Shown here: piece by piece, positions 23,151 to 30,514 of the stretch
Layout: every line of letters starts with the position of its first letter
How positions within the stretch are numbered: the stretch's first letter is position 1
From: UBA1205 sp045598105
GTDB lineage: Bacteria > Bacteroidota > Bacteroidia > Bacteroidales > WCHB1-69
NCBI GenBank assembly: GCA_045598105.1
Contig: JAZLLK010000069.1
Coordinates: 1 to 53,545 of the forward strand
Direction: 5' to 3'
Length of the DNA stretch: 53,545 bases
The notes under the pieces: generated by a model
Told to the model about the DNA's origin: nothing
Database searches by the model: none
Seen by the model: the letters and a program-made list of their open reading frames with translations, nothing else
Program-made: the position numbers and the translations under genes

Positions 23151-26100
23151 TATTTTATGCTTATATTTTGGTTATACACGTTTTGGGCTGTATACACTTT
23201 TATCACATACATGCCTTGGGCCACACCATGCACATGCAGGCTTGCCTTAGCCCCCTCCATGGTACACGGCACACTTACCCGCTGCCCTAATATATTATAT
23301 AACTCCACACGCTCTATTATATCATTACCGCCTGCCTCCACATATACCCCATATGTGGCCGGATTAGGATATATTCTGCACGCACGAATTGCCGACGCAT
23401 CCACACCTAATGCTCCACTTTTTTGCTTTATGAGTATATAACTGGTATCCGTATCGGTGTATAAGTACACCTTTTCACTTATTTCCCCGCCTGATTTATT
23501 GTCCCGCTTGGCATATACCTGTACTGTTTGTGTACCGGTAGTGCTTTCGGCCTTCAGTATAAAATACCTGGAAGGACCTGTTTGCCATTCGATTTTTGAG
23601 GAAGAGGCTATTACCTTAAAACTGTCATTGGAATTGGCTTTATATTCCAATTCCACCGGCGACTTATTTACATATACTGCAAGCGGATTACGGGTAACGG
23701 TAATAATACGCACGTGGCTTTCGGCACGCAAACACAGAGTATCCTTCTGCCTGCCCATATTATTGGCGGCATTAGTATTAAGCACCATTGTGGCATTACC
23801 GCTACCGGCCATGGCCGATACACTCAGCCACACAGGTCTGCGACATACCTGCCAATTCATATTGGAACTTATGTTTATTGCGGCTGTATCACCTTCCCTG
23901 CTGCTCATAGTAAGCGTTGAGGTGCTTACATTCATATAATTATCAGCGGCCGTGGTAGGGCATAAATACATTTCCAGCGGCATGGAAGCCGTATGTTTCA
24001 TGTTTAATAGCTGCTCATCCAAACTCTTCCATCCGTTACCCGTTTTTTGCAATATGGTTCCGTTCACCTCTAATTTGCCGCTGTGATCTGCCGTTATCAA
24101 CTCCAATGCTTTACCTTCAGCTTCCCCACACATATACATATAGCAGGCTACCGTGAACGACTTGGTAAATACCACCGGTATATCAAAATACAAGGTATTC
24201 CACGCCATGGGCGTAAGCTGTGAGGCCGGTACCATAAGCGTACGCAATACCGAAGCAGGCTTTTGATTATTGTTGGCATTACATATTTCCACTTTTACAT
24301 AACTGCTGCTATCGGTAGCCGGCATATTGCCTATAAACATACGCAGAGAATCACTTACCATGGTATCACTCAAATAATAATATTCCCCTATGGCCAATAC
24401 ATCCTCCGGCAGGGATTCATGCTGCAACATATCCGCTACCGACATATTGGTGTATGCATTACATGAAGTCATGGACATCACCGATTGTTTTATGCCTATA
24501 TTTACACTATTACTTACGGTGGATACCTTTATGGAAGCTACACGCTCCCTATGAATATAATTATCTTCCCCGGCCGTAACGGTAACATAGGTAGAACCGC
24601 TGCCTCCGCTCATGGGGCTGCAAGTAAACCATGAAGTATCAGCATTTTCTATTTCCCAATTGCCCGAAGCCGTTATTTTTACACTATCATTACTGCCGGC
24701 GACAGAACCTAATGTAATGTTTTCCTTATCAGCCTGCACACTCACCACCGTATTCAAATAGGTAAACTGTATGCTGTCACCGGCTGAGGTAATATTACAT
24801 ATAGTGATATTATTAATGACTGCACCATTAGAAAGAAACATATAAGGATTGGTTTGTGACGAAAATGCGGTACGCCCCGTTTCGGCATTGAAATGTGCCG
24901 TACTCAACGTGCCGTCGGCCGAAATAGTGCCTCCCGGCCTGTACACATACACCTCGTCCAGTACCGAACTCCCATTATAGTTGGCATTACCACTATACGC
25001 AGGGTTAATTCGGTAAGCCAATATGCCGGAACCGTTCAGCGGAGAATCAAAACCGGTACTGATAGTCCTGCGATATTCCAGCAATATGTATTCATTACTA
25101 CCCGGTATGGGTATTTGATAGGCTATTTTATTAGGGCTACTGCCATTGGCAGGATACAGCGTATAGGTACCCGGCTGAGTGAGAGTTATGGGGGCATCTA
25201 CCCATTTACCATACTTATACTTCATATATGCACCCATACCCTGCGGTTTGCCTCTATTGGTAGAAGCCATTAAATCCCATCGGCCTACCGGCGTAATGGT
25301 GGCATCGGAATAATGATACAGGTCAGGAGCCCCCAATGAATGAAATAATTCATGGGTAATTACACCTACCGTATTATCATTTTCTATTAAGAAATTATAA
25401 TCATATACCTTCAACCCGTTAATGTATGTTTCAGCACTCCTGGTGTACAAAGTCCAACGATGCGGCCACAATAAGTCATTCCACCCGTCGGCGCATCCGT
25501 TAAGAATAAAAGCCACATTGTCCACCTTGCCGTCATTGTCATAATCTAAATTAAGCGATGCCGGTATTTGCGACTTTACTGCTTCTACCGCCCGATGCAA
25601 TAACATGTGCTCCCTCACGGTTCTGTCAGAATAAGAAGTATATCCCTGAGGATTGTTTACTCCGTCATAAGGTGAATAATATGCCCTGTCATATATATCA
25701 TGATAGGATATTACTACCGTATCATTTTGAATAGGAAACAAATGTGAACGCATATAAAACTGACCATACGATACCGTGCGGTAAAAATTATACACCGATA
25801 CCGCCGCTGAAGAAGAAGAATCATTGAACTTTTGTAATTCGGTGGGATAGGTGGTATAAGTATAATTAGTATCATCGGCAAAAGAGATGAATATTACCAA
25901 ATTATTCAACACCCCCTTATTAGTACCGGCTATAGCCTTACGCGTTTTAACCCCCATACCATATTTTTCATCATACTCCTTACGCTTGGTCATTATTTTT
26001 TGGGCCGACCACCTTACATGCTGAGGTATGCCCAACGTGTGCGGTGAAACCTGCCCCACCACATAATTCGAATAAGTAACACTGTCCGCTTGAGGTAAAG

Positions 26101-26308
26101 CATATACATAATACCCTGTAACAGGATTTTTTACTATGCTATACCCCAGTGAATCATACACATAACGATAATATTCATCACCTGTAATAAAACAATTGAT
26201 CACCTCTCCGTTCGGCTGTACCAAGCGTGTAGGCACATTTTCCATATACGCAGCCTTACAATACACGGCACACATTAAAAGCATAACAATAAATCCCTGC
26301 TTTCTCAT
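23150..26308 (-). CDS. Secreted M6-family metalloprotease, T9SS cargo
   Basis: A 1052-residue exported protease. From the ATG at 26308 it opens with a clear signal peptide (MRKQGFIVMLLMCAVYCKA). The zinc site is HELFHSLGAPDLY with H319 and H323, followed by WDLMAS, typical of M6 (immune inhibitor A-like) peptidases. Two BACON-like Ig modules follow; the first contains ASGNWEIENADTSWF. The C-terminus is a type A T9SS sorting domain starting YPNPATYGVYVEAGG. It should be exported by T9SS and attached or released by a PorU sortase. An in-frame ATG at 26350 lies inside the promoter box at 26348-26355 and is rejected. It heads a coupled trio with the NlpC/P60 and GNAT genes. Confidence 0.88.
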   Translation of the reverse strand: MRKQGFIVMLLMCAVYCKAAYMENVPTRLVQPNGEVINCFITGDEYYRYVYDSLGYSIVKNPVTGYYVYALPQADSVTYSNYVVGQVSPHTLGIPQHVRWSAQKIMTKRKEYDEKYGMGVKTRKAIAGTNKGVLNNLVIFISFADDTNYTYTTYPTELQKFNDSSSSAAVSVYNFYRTVSYGQFYMRSHLFPIQNDTVVISYHDIYDRAYYSPYDGVNNPQGYTSYSDRTVREHMLLHRAVEAVKSQIPASLNLDYDNDGKVDNVAFILNGCADGWNDLLWPHRWTLYTRSAETYINGLKVYDYNFLIENDNTVGVITHELFHSLGAPDLYHYSDATITPVGRWDLMASTNRGKPQGMGAYMKYKYGKWVDAPITLTQPGTYTLYPANGSSPNKIAYQIPIPGSNEYILLEYRRTISTGFDSPLNGSGILAYRINPAYSGNANYNGSSVLDEVYVYRPGGTISADGTLSTAHFNAETGRTAFSSQTNPYMFLSNGAVINNITICNITSAGDSIQFTYLNTVVSVQADKENITLGSVAGSNDSVKITASGNWEIENADTSWFTCSPMSGGSGSTYVTVTAGEDNYIHRERVASIKVSTVSNSVNIGIKQSVMSMTSCNAYTNMSVADMLQHESLPEDVLAIGEYYYLSDTMVSDSLRMFIGNMPATDSSSYVKVEICNANNNQKPASVLRTLMVPASQLTPMAWNTLYFDIPVVFTKSFTVACYMYMCGEAEGKALELITADHSGKLEVNGTILQKTGNGWKSLDEQLLNMKHTASMPLEMYLCPTTAADNYMNVSTSTLTMSSREGDTAAINISSNMNWQVCRRPVWLSVSAMAGSGNATMVLNTNAANNMGRQKDTLCLRAESHVRIITVTRNPLAVYVNKSPVELEYKANSNDSFKVIASSSKIEWQTGPSRYFILKAESTTGTQTVQVYAKRDNKSGGEISEKVYLYTDTDTSYILIKQKSGALGVDASAIRACRIYPNPATYGVYVEAGGNDIIERVELYNILGQRVSVPCTMEGAKASLHVHGVAQGMYVIKVYTAQNVYNQNISIK

Positions 26309-26347
26309 CTTGCAAATTATCATATTTTTATATAATATACTAAACTG

Positions 26348-26355
26348 CAAAAGTA
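26348..26355 (-). promoter_or_regulatory. -7 promoter box of the M6 protease operon
   Basis: Reads TACTTTTG on the minus strand (TAnnTTTG), 40 bases before the ATG at 26308. It rules out the earlier in-frame ATG at 26350. Confidence 0.6.
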
Positions 26356-26481
26356 ATACTTTTTTTTCAGTTTAACATATATGTTTTTATGTTTTTTTAC
26401 TTACTATACACACAAGTGGCTTGTGCCCGAAAGCACATTTTTTTATTTTTTCTGATAAAATATACAATCAAAAAAATATGT

Positions 26482-26489
26482 TACCTTTG
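26482..26489 (+). promoter_or_regulatory. -7 promoter box of the M49-like gene
   Basis: TACCTTTG matches TAnnTTTG. It leaves a leader of about 90 A/T-rich bases before the ATG at 26586, with no structure I can support. Confidence 0.65.
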
Positions 26490-26585
26490 CATTTGCTTAT
26501 GTATAATAGAAAATAAAGATGTTCTATATTTACTTTTAGCATTGATTATCATATTAATAGAATATAATTTTAAAAAATAACAAAT

Positions 26586-28232
26586 ATGAGAAAACATTTT
26601 ATTTCTATCGGGTCTGTAATAATAGCCGCTGTAATATGCGTAAGTTGCGGACACAAACAGCAGGAAGAGCCTGCCCAGGAACCCACTGCCATGCAACAAA
26701 AAGTAGAGGCTTTTGCCGATTACGAACTCACAGCTGATTTAAGTCAACTAACTGACAATGAACGCCAAATATTGAGCATTTTCATTGACGTAGCCGAAAT
26801 TATGGATGACCTGTTTTGGCAACAGGCTTTTGGTGATAAATCTTTATTAGACACCATTACCGATGAATGGACCAAACAATACGCCAATATCAACTATGGC
26901 GTATGGGACCGTTTGGATGATTGGAAACCATTTGTAACCAACTGGCAGGAAAGAAAGCCCGGTGCCCAATTCTACCCCGCCGACATGACCAAAGAAGAAT
27001 TTGAAGCCTTTGACGATGCTAATAAAACCAGCCTATATACCATGATAGTACGTAATGATGAAGGCAAACTTCAATCCGTATGGTATAAGGACTATTTTAA
27101 AACCCAATTAGACAAAGCCTGCGCCTTAATGCAAAAAGCTGCCGACCTGGCCGAAGATGAAGGCTTAAAAACCTACCTTACCGAACGTATCAAAGCCTTC
27201 CAAACCGATGATTACTTTGCCAGCGATATAGCATGGATGAATATGAAAAACAGTAATATTGACTTTGTAGTAGGCCCCGTGGAAAATTATGAAGACCAGC
27301 TTTTTGGTCACAAAGCCGCTTATGAAGCATTCATATTATTAAAAGACACCGAAGCCAGCAAAAATTTGGCCAAATTCATCACCATGCTCCCCGCATTACA
27401 AACCGAACTTCCATGTGACCCCAAATACAAACAGGAAGTACCCGGCACCGAATCAGACCTGAATGTGTATGACGTATTGTACTACGCAGGTGACTGCAAT
27501 GCCGGTAGCAAAACCATAGCTATTAACCTGCCAAACGATGAAAGAGTACACCTGCAAAAAGGTACCCGCCGCCTGCAATTAAGAAACGCCATGCAAGCCA
27601 AATTTGACAAAATATTAATGCCCATTGCCAATACCGTAATGGATGAAAATCAAATTAAAAACGTAAAATTTGACGCCTTCTTCTGGAATGTAACCTTCCA
27701 TGAAGTAGCACACGGACTGGGTATTAAAAATACCGTTACCGGTAAAGGTGCCGTAAGAGAAGTACTCCAAGTGCAATACAGCAATTGGGAAGAAGCCAAA
27801 GCCGATATTTTAGGCTTATACATGGTACAAAAACTGATAGAAAAAGGTGAAATTACCAATATTACCGTAGAAGATGCTTACACCACCTTCATAGCAGGCC
27901 TGTTCCGCTCCATACGCTTTGGTAGCGCCGATGCTCACGGCCAAGCCAATATGATGTGCTTCAATTTCTTTGAAAAAGAAGGTGCTTTTGTTCGCGGCAA
28001 TAATGGAAAATATCACGTGGATTTGGAAAAAGCCAAAACAGCTATGGCCAACTGGGCTGCCCTCATACTTAAAGTAGAAGGCGAAGGTGACCTTGACTAT
28101 GCTACCAACTATAACAAGGAAAACTCCAAAATATCCAACACCCTGGCTGCAGACCTTGAAACCATTGCTAACAGCAATATTCCCGTGGATATCAAAATGA
28201 TACAAGGTAAAAAATCACTGAACCTGAAATAA
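26586..28232 (+). CDS. M49 (dipeptidyl-peptidase III-like) zinc hydrolase lipoprotein
   Basis: A 548-residue lipoprotein with lipobox CVSC (Cys about residue 22). The C-terminal half carries H372-E373-V-A-H376-GLG and, 30 residues on, E402-E403-AKAD. This pair resembles the zinc ligands of peptidase family M49 (in DPP III, HEXXGH and EECRAE/D, with the second Glu as ligand). Here the first motif is HEXXH, one residue shorter than the HEXXGH of animal and yeast DPP III. Related bacterial and plant proteins are known with HExxHG-type motifs, so the family call is likely but peptidase activity is not assured. Predicted location is the periplasm or outer membrane. Single-gene unit with its own promoter and terminator. 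Confidence 0.75.
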   Translation: MRKHFISIGSVIIAAVICVSCGHKQQEEPAQEPTAMQQKVEAFADYELTADLSQLTDNERQILSIFIDVAEIMDDLFWQQAFGDKSLLDTITDEWTKQYANINYGVWDRLDDWKPFVTNWQERKPGAQFYPADMTKEEFEAFDDANKTSLYTMIVRNDEGKLQSVWYKDYFKTQLDKACALMQKAADLAEDEGLKTYLTERIKAFQTDDYFASDIAWMNMKNSNIDFVVGPVENYEDQLFGHKAAYEAFILLKDTEASKNLAKFITMLPALQTELPCDPKYKQEVPGTESDLNVYDVLYYAGDCNAGSKTIAINLPNDERVHLQKGTRRLQLRNAMQAKFDKILMPIANTVMDENQIKNVKFDAFFWNVTFHEVAHGLGIKNTVTGKGAVREVLQVQYSNWEEAKADILGLYMVQKLIEKGEITNITVEDAYTTFIAGLFRSIRFGSADAHGQANMMCFNFFEKEGAFVRGNNGKYHVDLEKAKTAMANWAALILKVEGEGDLDYATNYNKENSKISNTLAADLETIANSNIPVDIKMIQGKKSLNLK

Positions 28233-28257
28233 TATACTATTACCGTAATTTATAAAT

Positions 28258-28291
28258 AATGAGGTGGCATACAAGTCACCTCATTTTTTTT
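28258..28291 (+). terminator. Terminator of the M49-like gene
   Basis: AATGAGGTG (28258-28266) pairs with CACCTCATT (28277-28285) across a 10-base loop, followed by a long T-run. It lies 26 bases after the stop. Confidence 0.85.
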
Positions 28292-28324
28292 CTGTATAAA
28301 TTACTAATATAAAAAAATTTTTTA

Positions 28325-28332
28325 TACCTTTG
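28325..28332 (+). promoter_or_regulatory. -7 promoter box of the OmpA-like gene
   Basis: TACCTTTG matches TAnnTTTG, about 90 bases before the ATG at 28424. Confidence 0.6.
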
Positions 28333-28423
28333 TATCTTCAAAAAATAGTAATAATACATGATTCCTATTGTAAGTTCGGAATGATGTAGTTAATAATTGT
28401 AACTCACATATATACAATATAAT

Positions 28424-29794
28424 ATGAAAAAATTATCATTCAGACTTATGGTGTGCACCTTGCTAATAGCCACCCCCGCCCACTCCCAAAATTTTATTAA
28501 ACAATTGGGCAACGCTGCCAAAAACGCTGCCAAAAACGCAGTAGAGCGTAACGTTACAAATAAAGTGGAGGAAGGCGTAGATAAAGCCTTTGACGCCAAC
28601 TCCTACAAAAACAATAACGAAAAAACAAACACCAATAACAATAAAGAACAGGCAGCTAACGGCTGGCAATGCCCGCAATGCGGTACAAAAGGCAATACAG
28701 GCAAGTTCTGCAACGAATGCGGAGCCAAACGCCCTGACGGCGATGACGGACAAGCAATAGCTTCTACTCCTTCCTCTAAAGCGGCTGCATCTGTCTATCA
28801 AAAATGTGATTTCGTCCCGGGTGATGAGATTTTCTTTGAGGATTTGTTTGAAAATGAACAGGTTGGCGATTTTCCAAGCCGTTGGGATATTGACGGCGGT
28901 AACGCCGAAATAGCTGAATTGGACGGCCAAAAGGTTATGGCTATCACTGCTCCTGGAACGGTGGTATTCCCTTATATGAAGCAAAAAAGCTATTTGGGCG
29001 ATGTCTTCACAATTGAATTTGATATCTACGGTGTGGATTTTAAAGAAAATAATCCTAACAATTATTTTGCAAATCTATTCATGAACTTTTCCAATAGCAA
29101 CGCAAATGATATGATGGGCCTACGTCTAAATTGGAGCCATGGACACGCATATAATGAAAATGAGACGAAAGTTAATGCCTCATCTGAAGTATGGTGGACC
29201 AATGGCAATTCAGGAGAAGAATTCAGAACAGAGGCTGGTCAGTACTTGAACTTAAACGAATGGAACCATATTGCAATCTCTTTCAACAAACGTGCTCTCA
29301 AAATGTATGTCAATGGTCAACGTATTGCAGTTTCCCCTAATGCTGTTGCGCCAGAATGGTTCAAGTTCTCCAACGAAAATGATAAGACTCTTAACTATAT
29401 TCGTAACGTGCGCATTGCCAAAGGCGCTGTCCCTATGCTCAACCGCTTGCAGACAGATGGCAAAATCGTAACCTATGCTATCACTTTCGAGACTGGCAAG
29501 GCTGACCTCAAGCCTGAGTCTATGGTCGAGATTATCCGTATTGCCAAACTGATGAACAACGACGCTTCTCTCAACTTTGAGGTTCAGGGTCACTGCGACA
29601 ATACCGGCTCTGACAAGGTCAACGATCCTCTCAGCCAGAAACGTGCCGAGGCTATCGTCGATGCTCTCATTGCACAGGGCGTCAAGTCATCACGCCTCAC
29701 CGCTGTGGGCAAAGGCAGCCACAACCCTATCGCCGACAATGCAACGGAAGAAGGCCGCGCCAAGAACCGCCGCGTTGAGTTCATCAAGAAATAA
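28424..29794 (+). CDS. Exported OmpA-family protein with zinc ribbon
   Basis: A 456-residue envelope protein. Signal peptide at residues 1-22 (ends AHSQ), then an amphipathic Asn/Lys-rich helix, and a zinc ribbon with C83-x2-C86 and C96-x2-C99. A middle region, about 130-330, is beta-rich and lectin/LamG-like (WNHIAISFNKRALKMYVNGQ). A C-terminal OmpA peptidoglycan-binding domain, about 345-456, has FETGKADLKPES, VQGHCDNTGSD and the final KNRRVEF. It probably anchors to murein in the periplasm. A zinc ribbon is unusual in an exported protein. Codon choice is host-like (ATA, GTA) for the first ~115 codons, then shifts towards ATC/ATT and GTC/GTT, most strongly in the OmpA part. The two following genes share the shifted usage. 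Confidence 0.82.
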   Translation: MKKLSFRLMVCTLLIATPAHSQNFIKQLGNAAKNAAKNAVERNVTNKVEEGVDKAFDANSYKNNNEKTNTNNNKEQAANGWQCPQCGTKGNTGKFCNECGAKRPDGDDGQAIASTPSSKAAASVYQKCDFVPGDEIFFEDLFENEQVGDFPSRWDIDGGNAEIAELDGQKVMAITAPGTVVFPYMKQKSYLGDVFTIEFDIYGVDFKENNPNNYFANLFMNFSNSNANDMMGLRLNWSHGHAYNENETKVNASSEVWWTNGNSGEEFRTEAGQYLNLNEWNHIAISFNKRALKMYVNGQRIAVSPNAVAPEWFKFSNENDKTLNYIRNVRIAKGAVPMLNRLQTDGKIVTYAITFETGKADLKPESMVEIIRIAKLMNNDASLNFEVQGHCDNTGSDKVNDPLSQKRAEAIVDALIAQGVKSSRLTAVGKGSHNPIADNATEEGRAKNRRVEFIKK

Positions 29795-29824
29795 CAAACA
29801 ACACATTTATTAAATAGGTAACTT

Positions 29825-30421
29825 ATGAAAAAATTAAGCATAGTGCTTTTCTGCATCGCAAGTCTCGTTTTCTCTGCTTGCAACAACAATGAGTCAACCG
29901 CAACTGAGAACAACGACTCTGCTCAGGAGACTAAGGAAGTAAAAACTACCAAATGCAGCCTCTCTATCGGAGACAAGTTCGCTTTTGCTGGCCTTGAGTC
30001 AGAAAATCTGGTCCCTTGTTTCGCTAAAGAGATTAGCGAGACTGAGAAATCTCTCGCTTGCCAGCATCCTCAGACGGATGGTGTCTATTTCTATACCGGT
30101 GAAGAGGTTACAGTTGTCTCTGTTGACCAGCTCAATGCCTATTTCGCAAGGGTTTTCGAGACTGCCAAGGCAGCTTCTGCCGATGGCAAGCTCTACGAGC
30201 CGGGGCTCTTCGGCGACACAAAACTCCGTGGCGAAATCCTGGAAGCTCAAAAAGTTGAGAAGTCTTTCGGAGAATTCTCTTGCTGCTTCAAAAACAACGA
30301 CAAATGGTTCCGTCTTGACGTTTCTCATAAGGTTCAGTACGAGAAATTCGTAAAGGTGTATCCTGGCGAAAAATATTATGGCGTAAAAGTCTTTGTTCAG
30401 GAATATAATGTAACTGAGTAA
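29825..30421 (+). CDS. Hypothetical lipoprotein
   Basis: A 198-residue lipoprotein with signal peptide and lipobox (LVFSAC, Cys about residue 19), then an acidic Asn/Glu/Thr linker to about residue 40. The mature domain has several Cys residues (KTTKC, LVPCF, CCFK) and alternating strand-like segments. I do not recognise a family. It lies 30 bases after the OmpA-like gene and ends before the terminator at 30458, so the two are probably co-transcribed. Codon usage (TCT, CTC, GTC, ATC) differs from host genes and matches the next gene. Confidence 0.7.
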   Translation: MKKLSIVLFCIASLVFSACNNNESTATENNDSAQETKEVKTTKCSLSIGDKFAFAGLESENLVPCFAKEISETEKSLACQHPQTDGVYFYTGEEVTVVSVDQLNAYFARVFETAKAASADGKLYEPGLFGDTKLRGEILEAQKVEKSFGEFSCCFKNNDKWFRLDVSHKVQYEKFVKVYPGEKYYGVKVFVQEYNVTE

Positions 30422-30457
30422 TAATCACAAATAGGACCATTACCTTTTGTGCTAACA

Positions 30458-30489
30458 TAACGCACTCCGTTTGGGAGTGCGTTACTTTT
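30458..30489 (+). terminator. Terminator of the lipoprotein gene
   Basis: TAACGCACTCC (30458-30468) pairs perfectly with GGAGTGCGTTA (30474-30484) around 5 bases, followed by C and four T. The T-tract is short but the stem is strong. Confidence 0.75.
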
Positions 30490-30514
30490 CAATTAAATAT
30501 ATAATGTGTGTTTC

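Noticed and set aside
26424..26445. Terminator-like hairpin TGTGC/GCACA followed by T-run
   Set aside because: Only 5 bp, and no rightward gene lies before it, so it is more likely chance in A/T-rich DNA.
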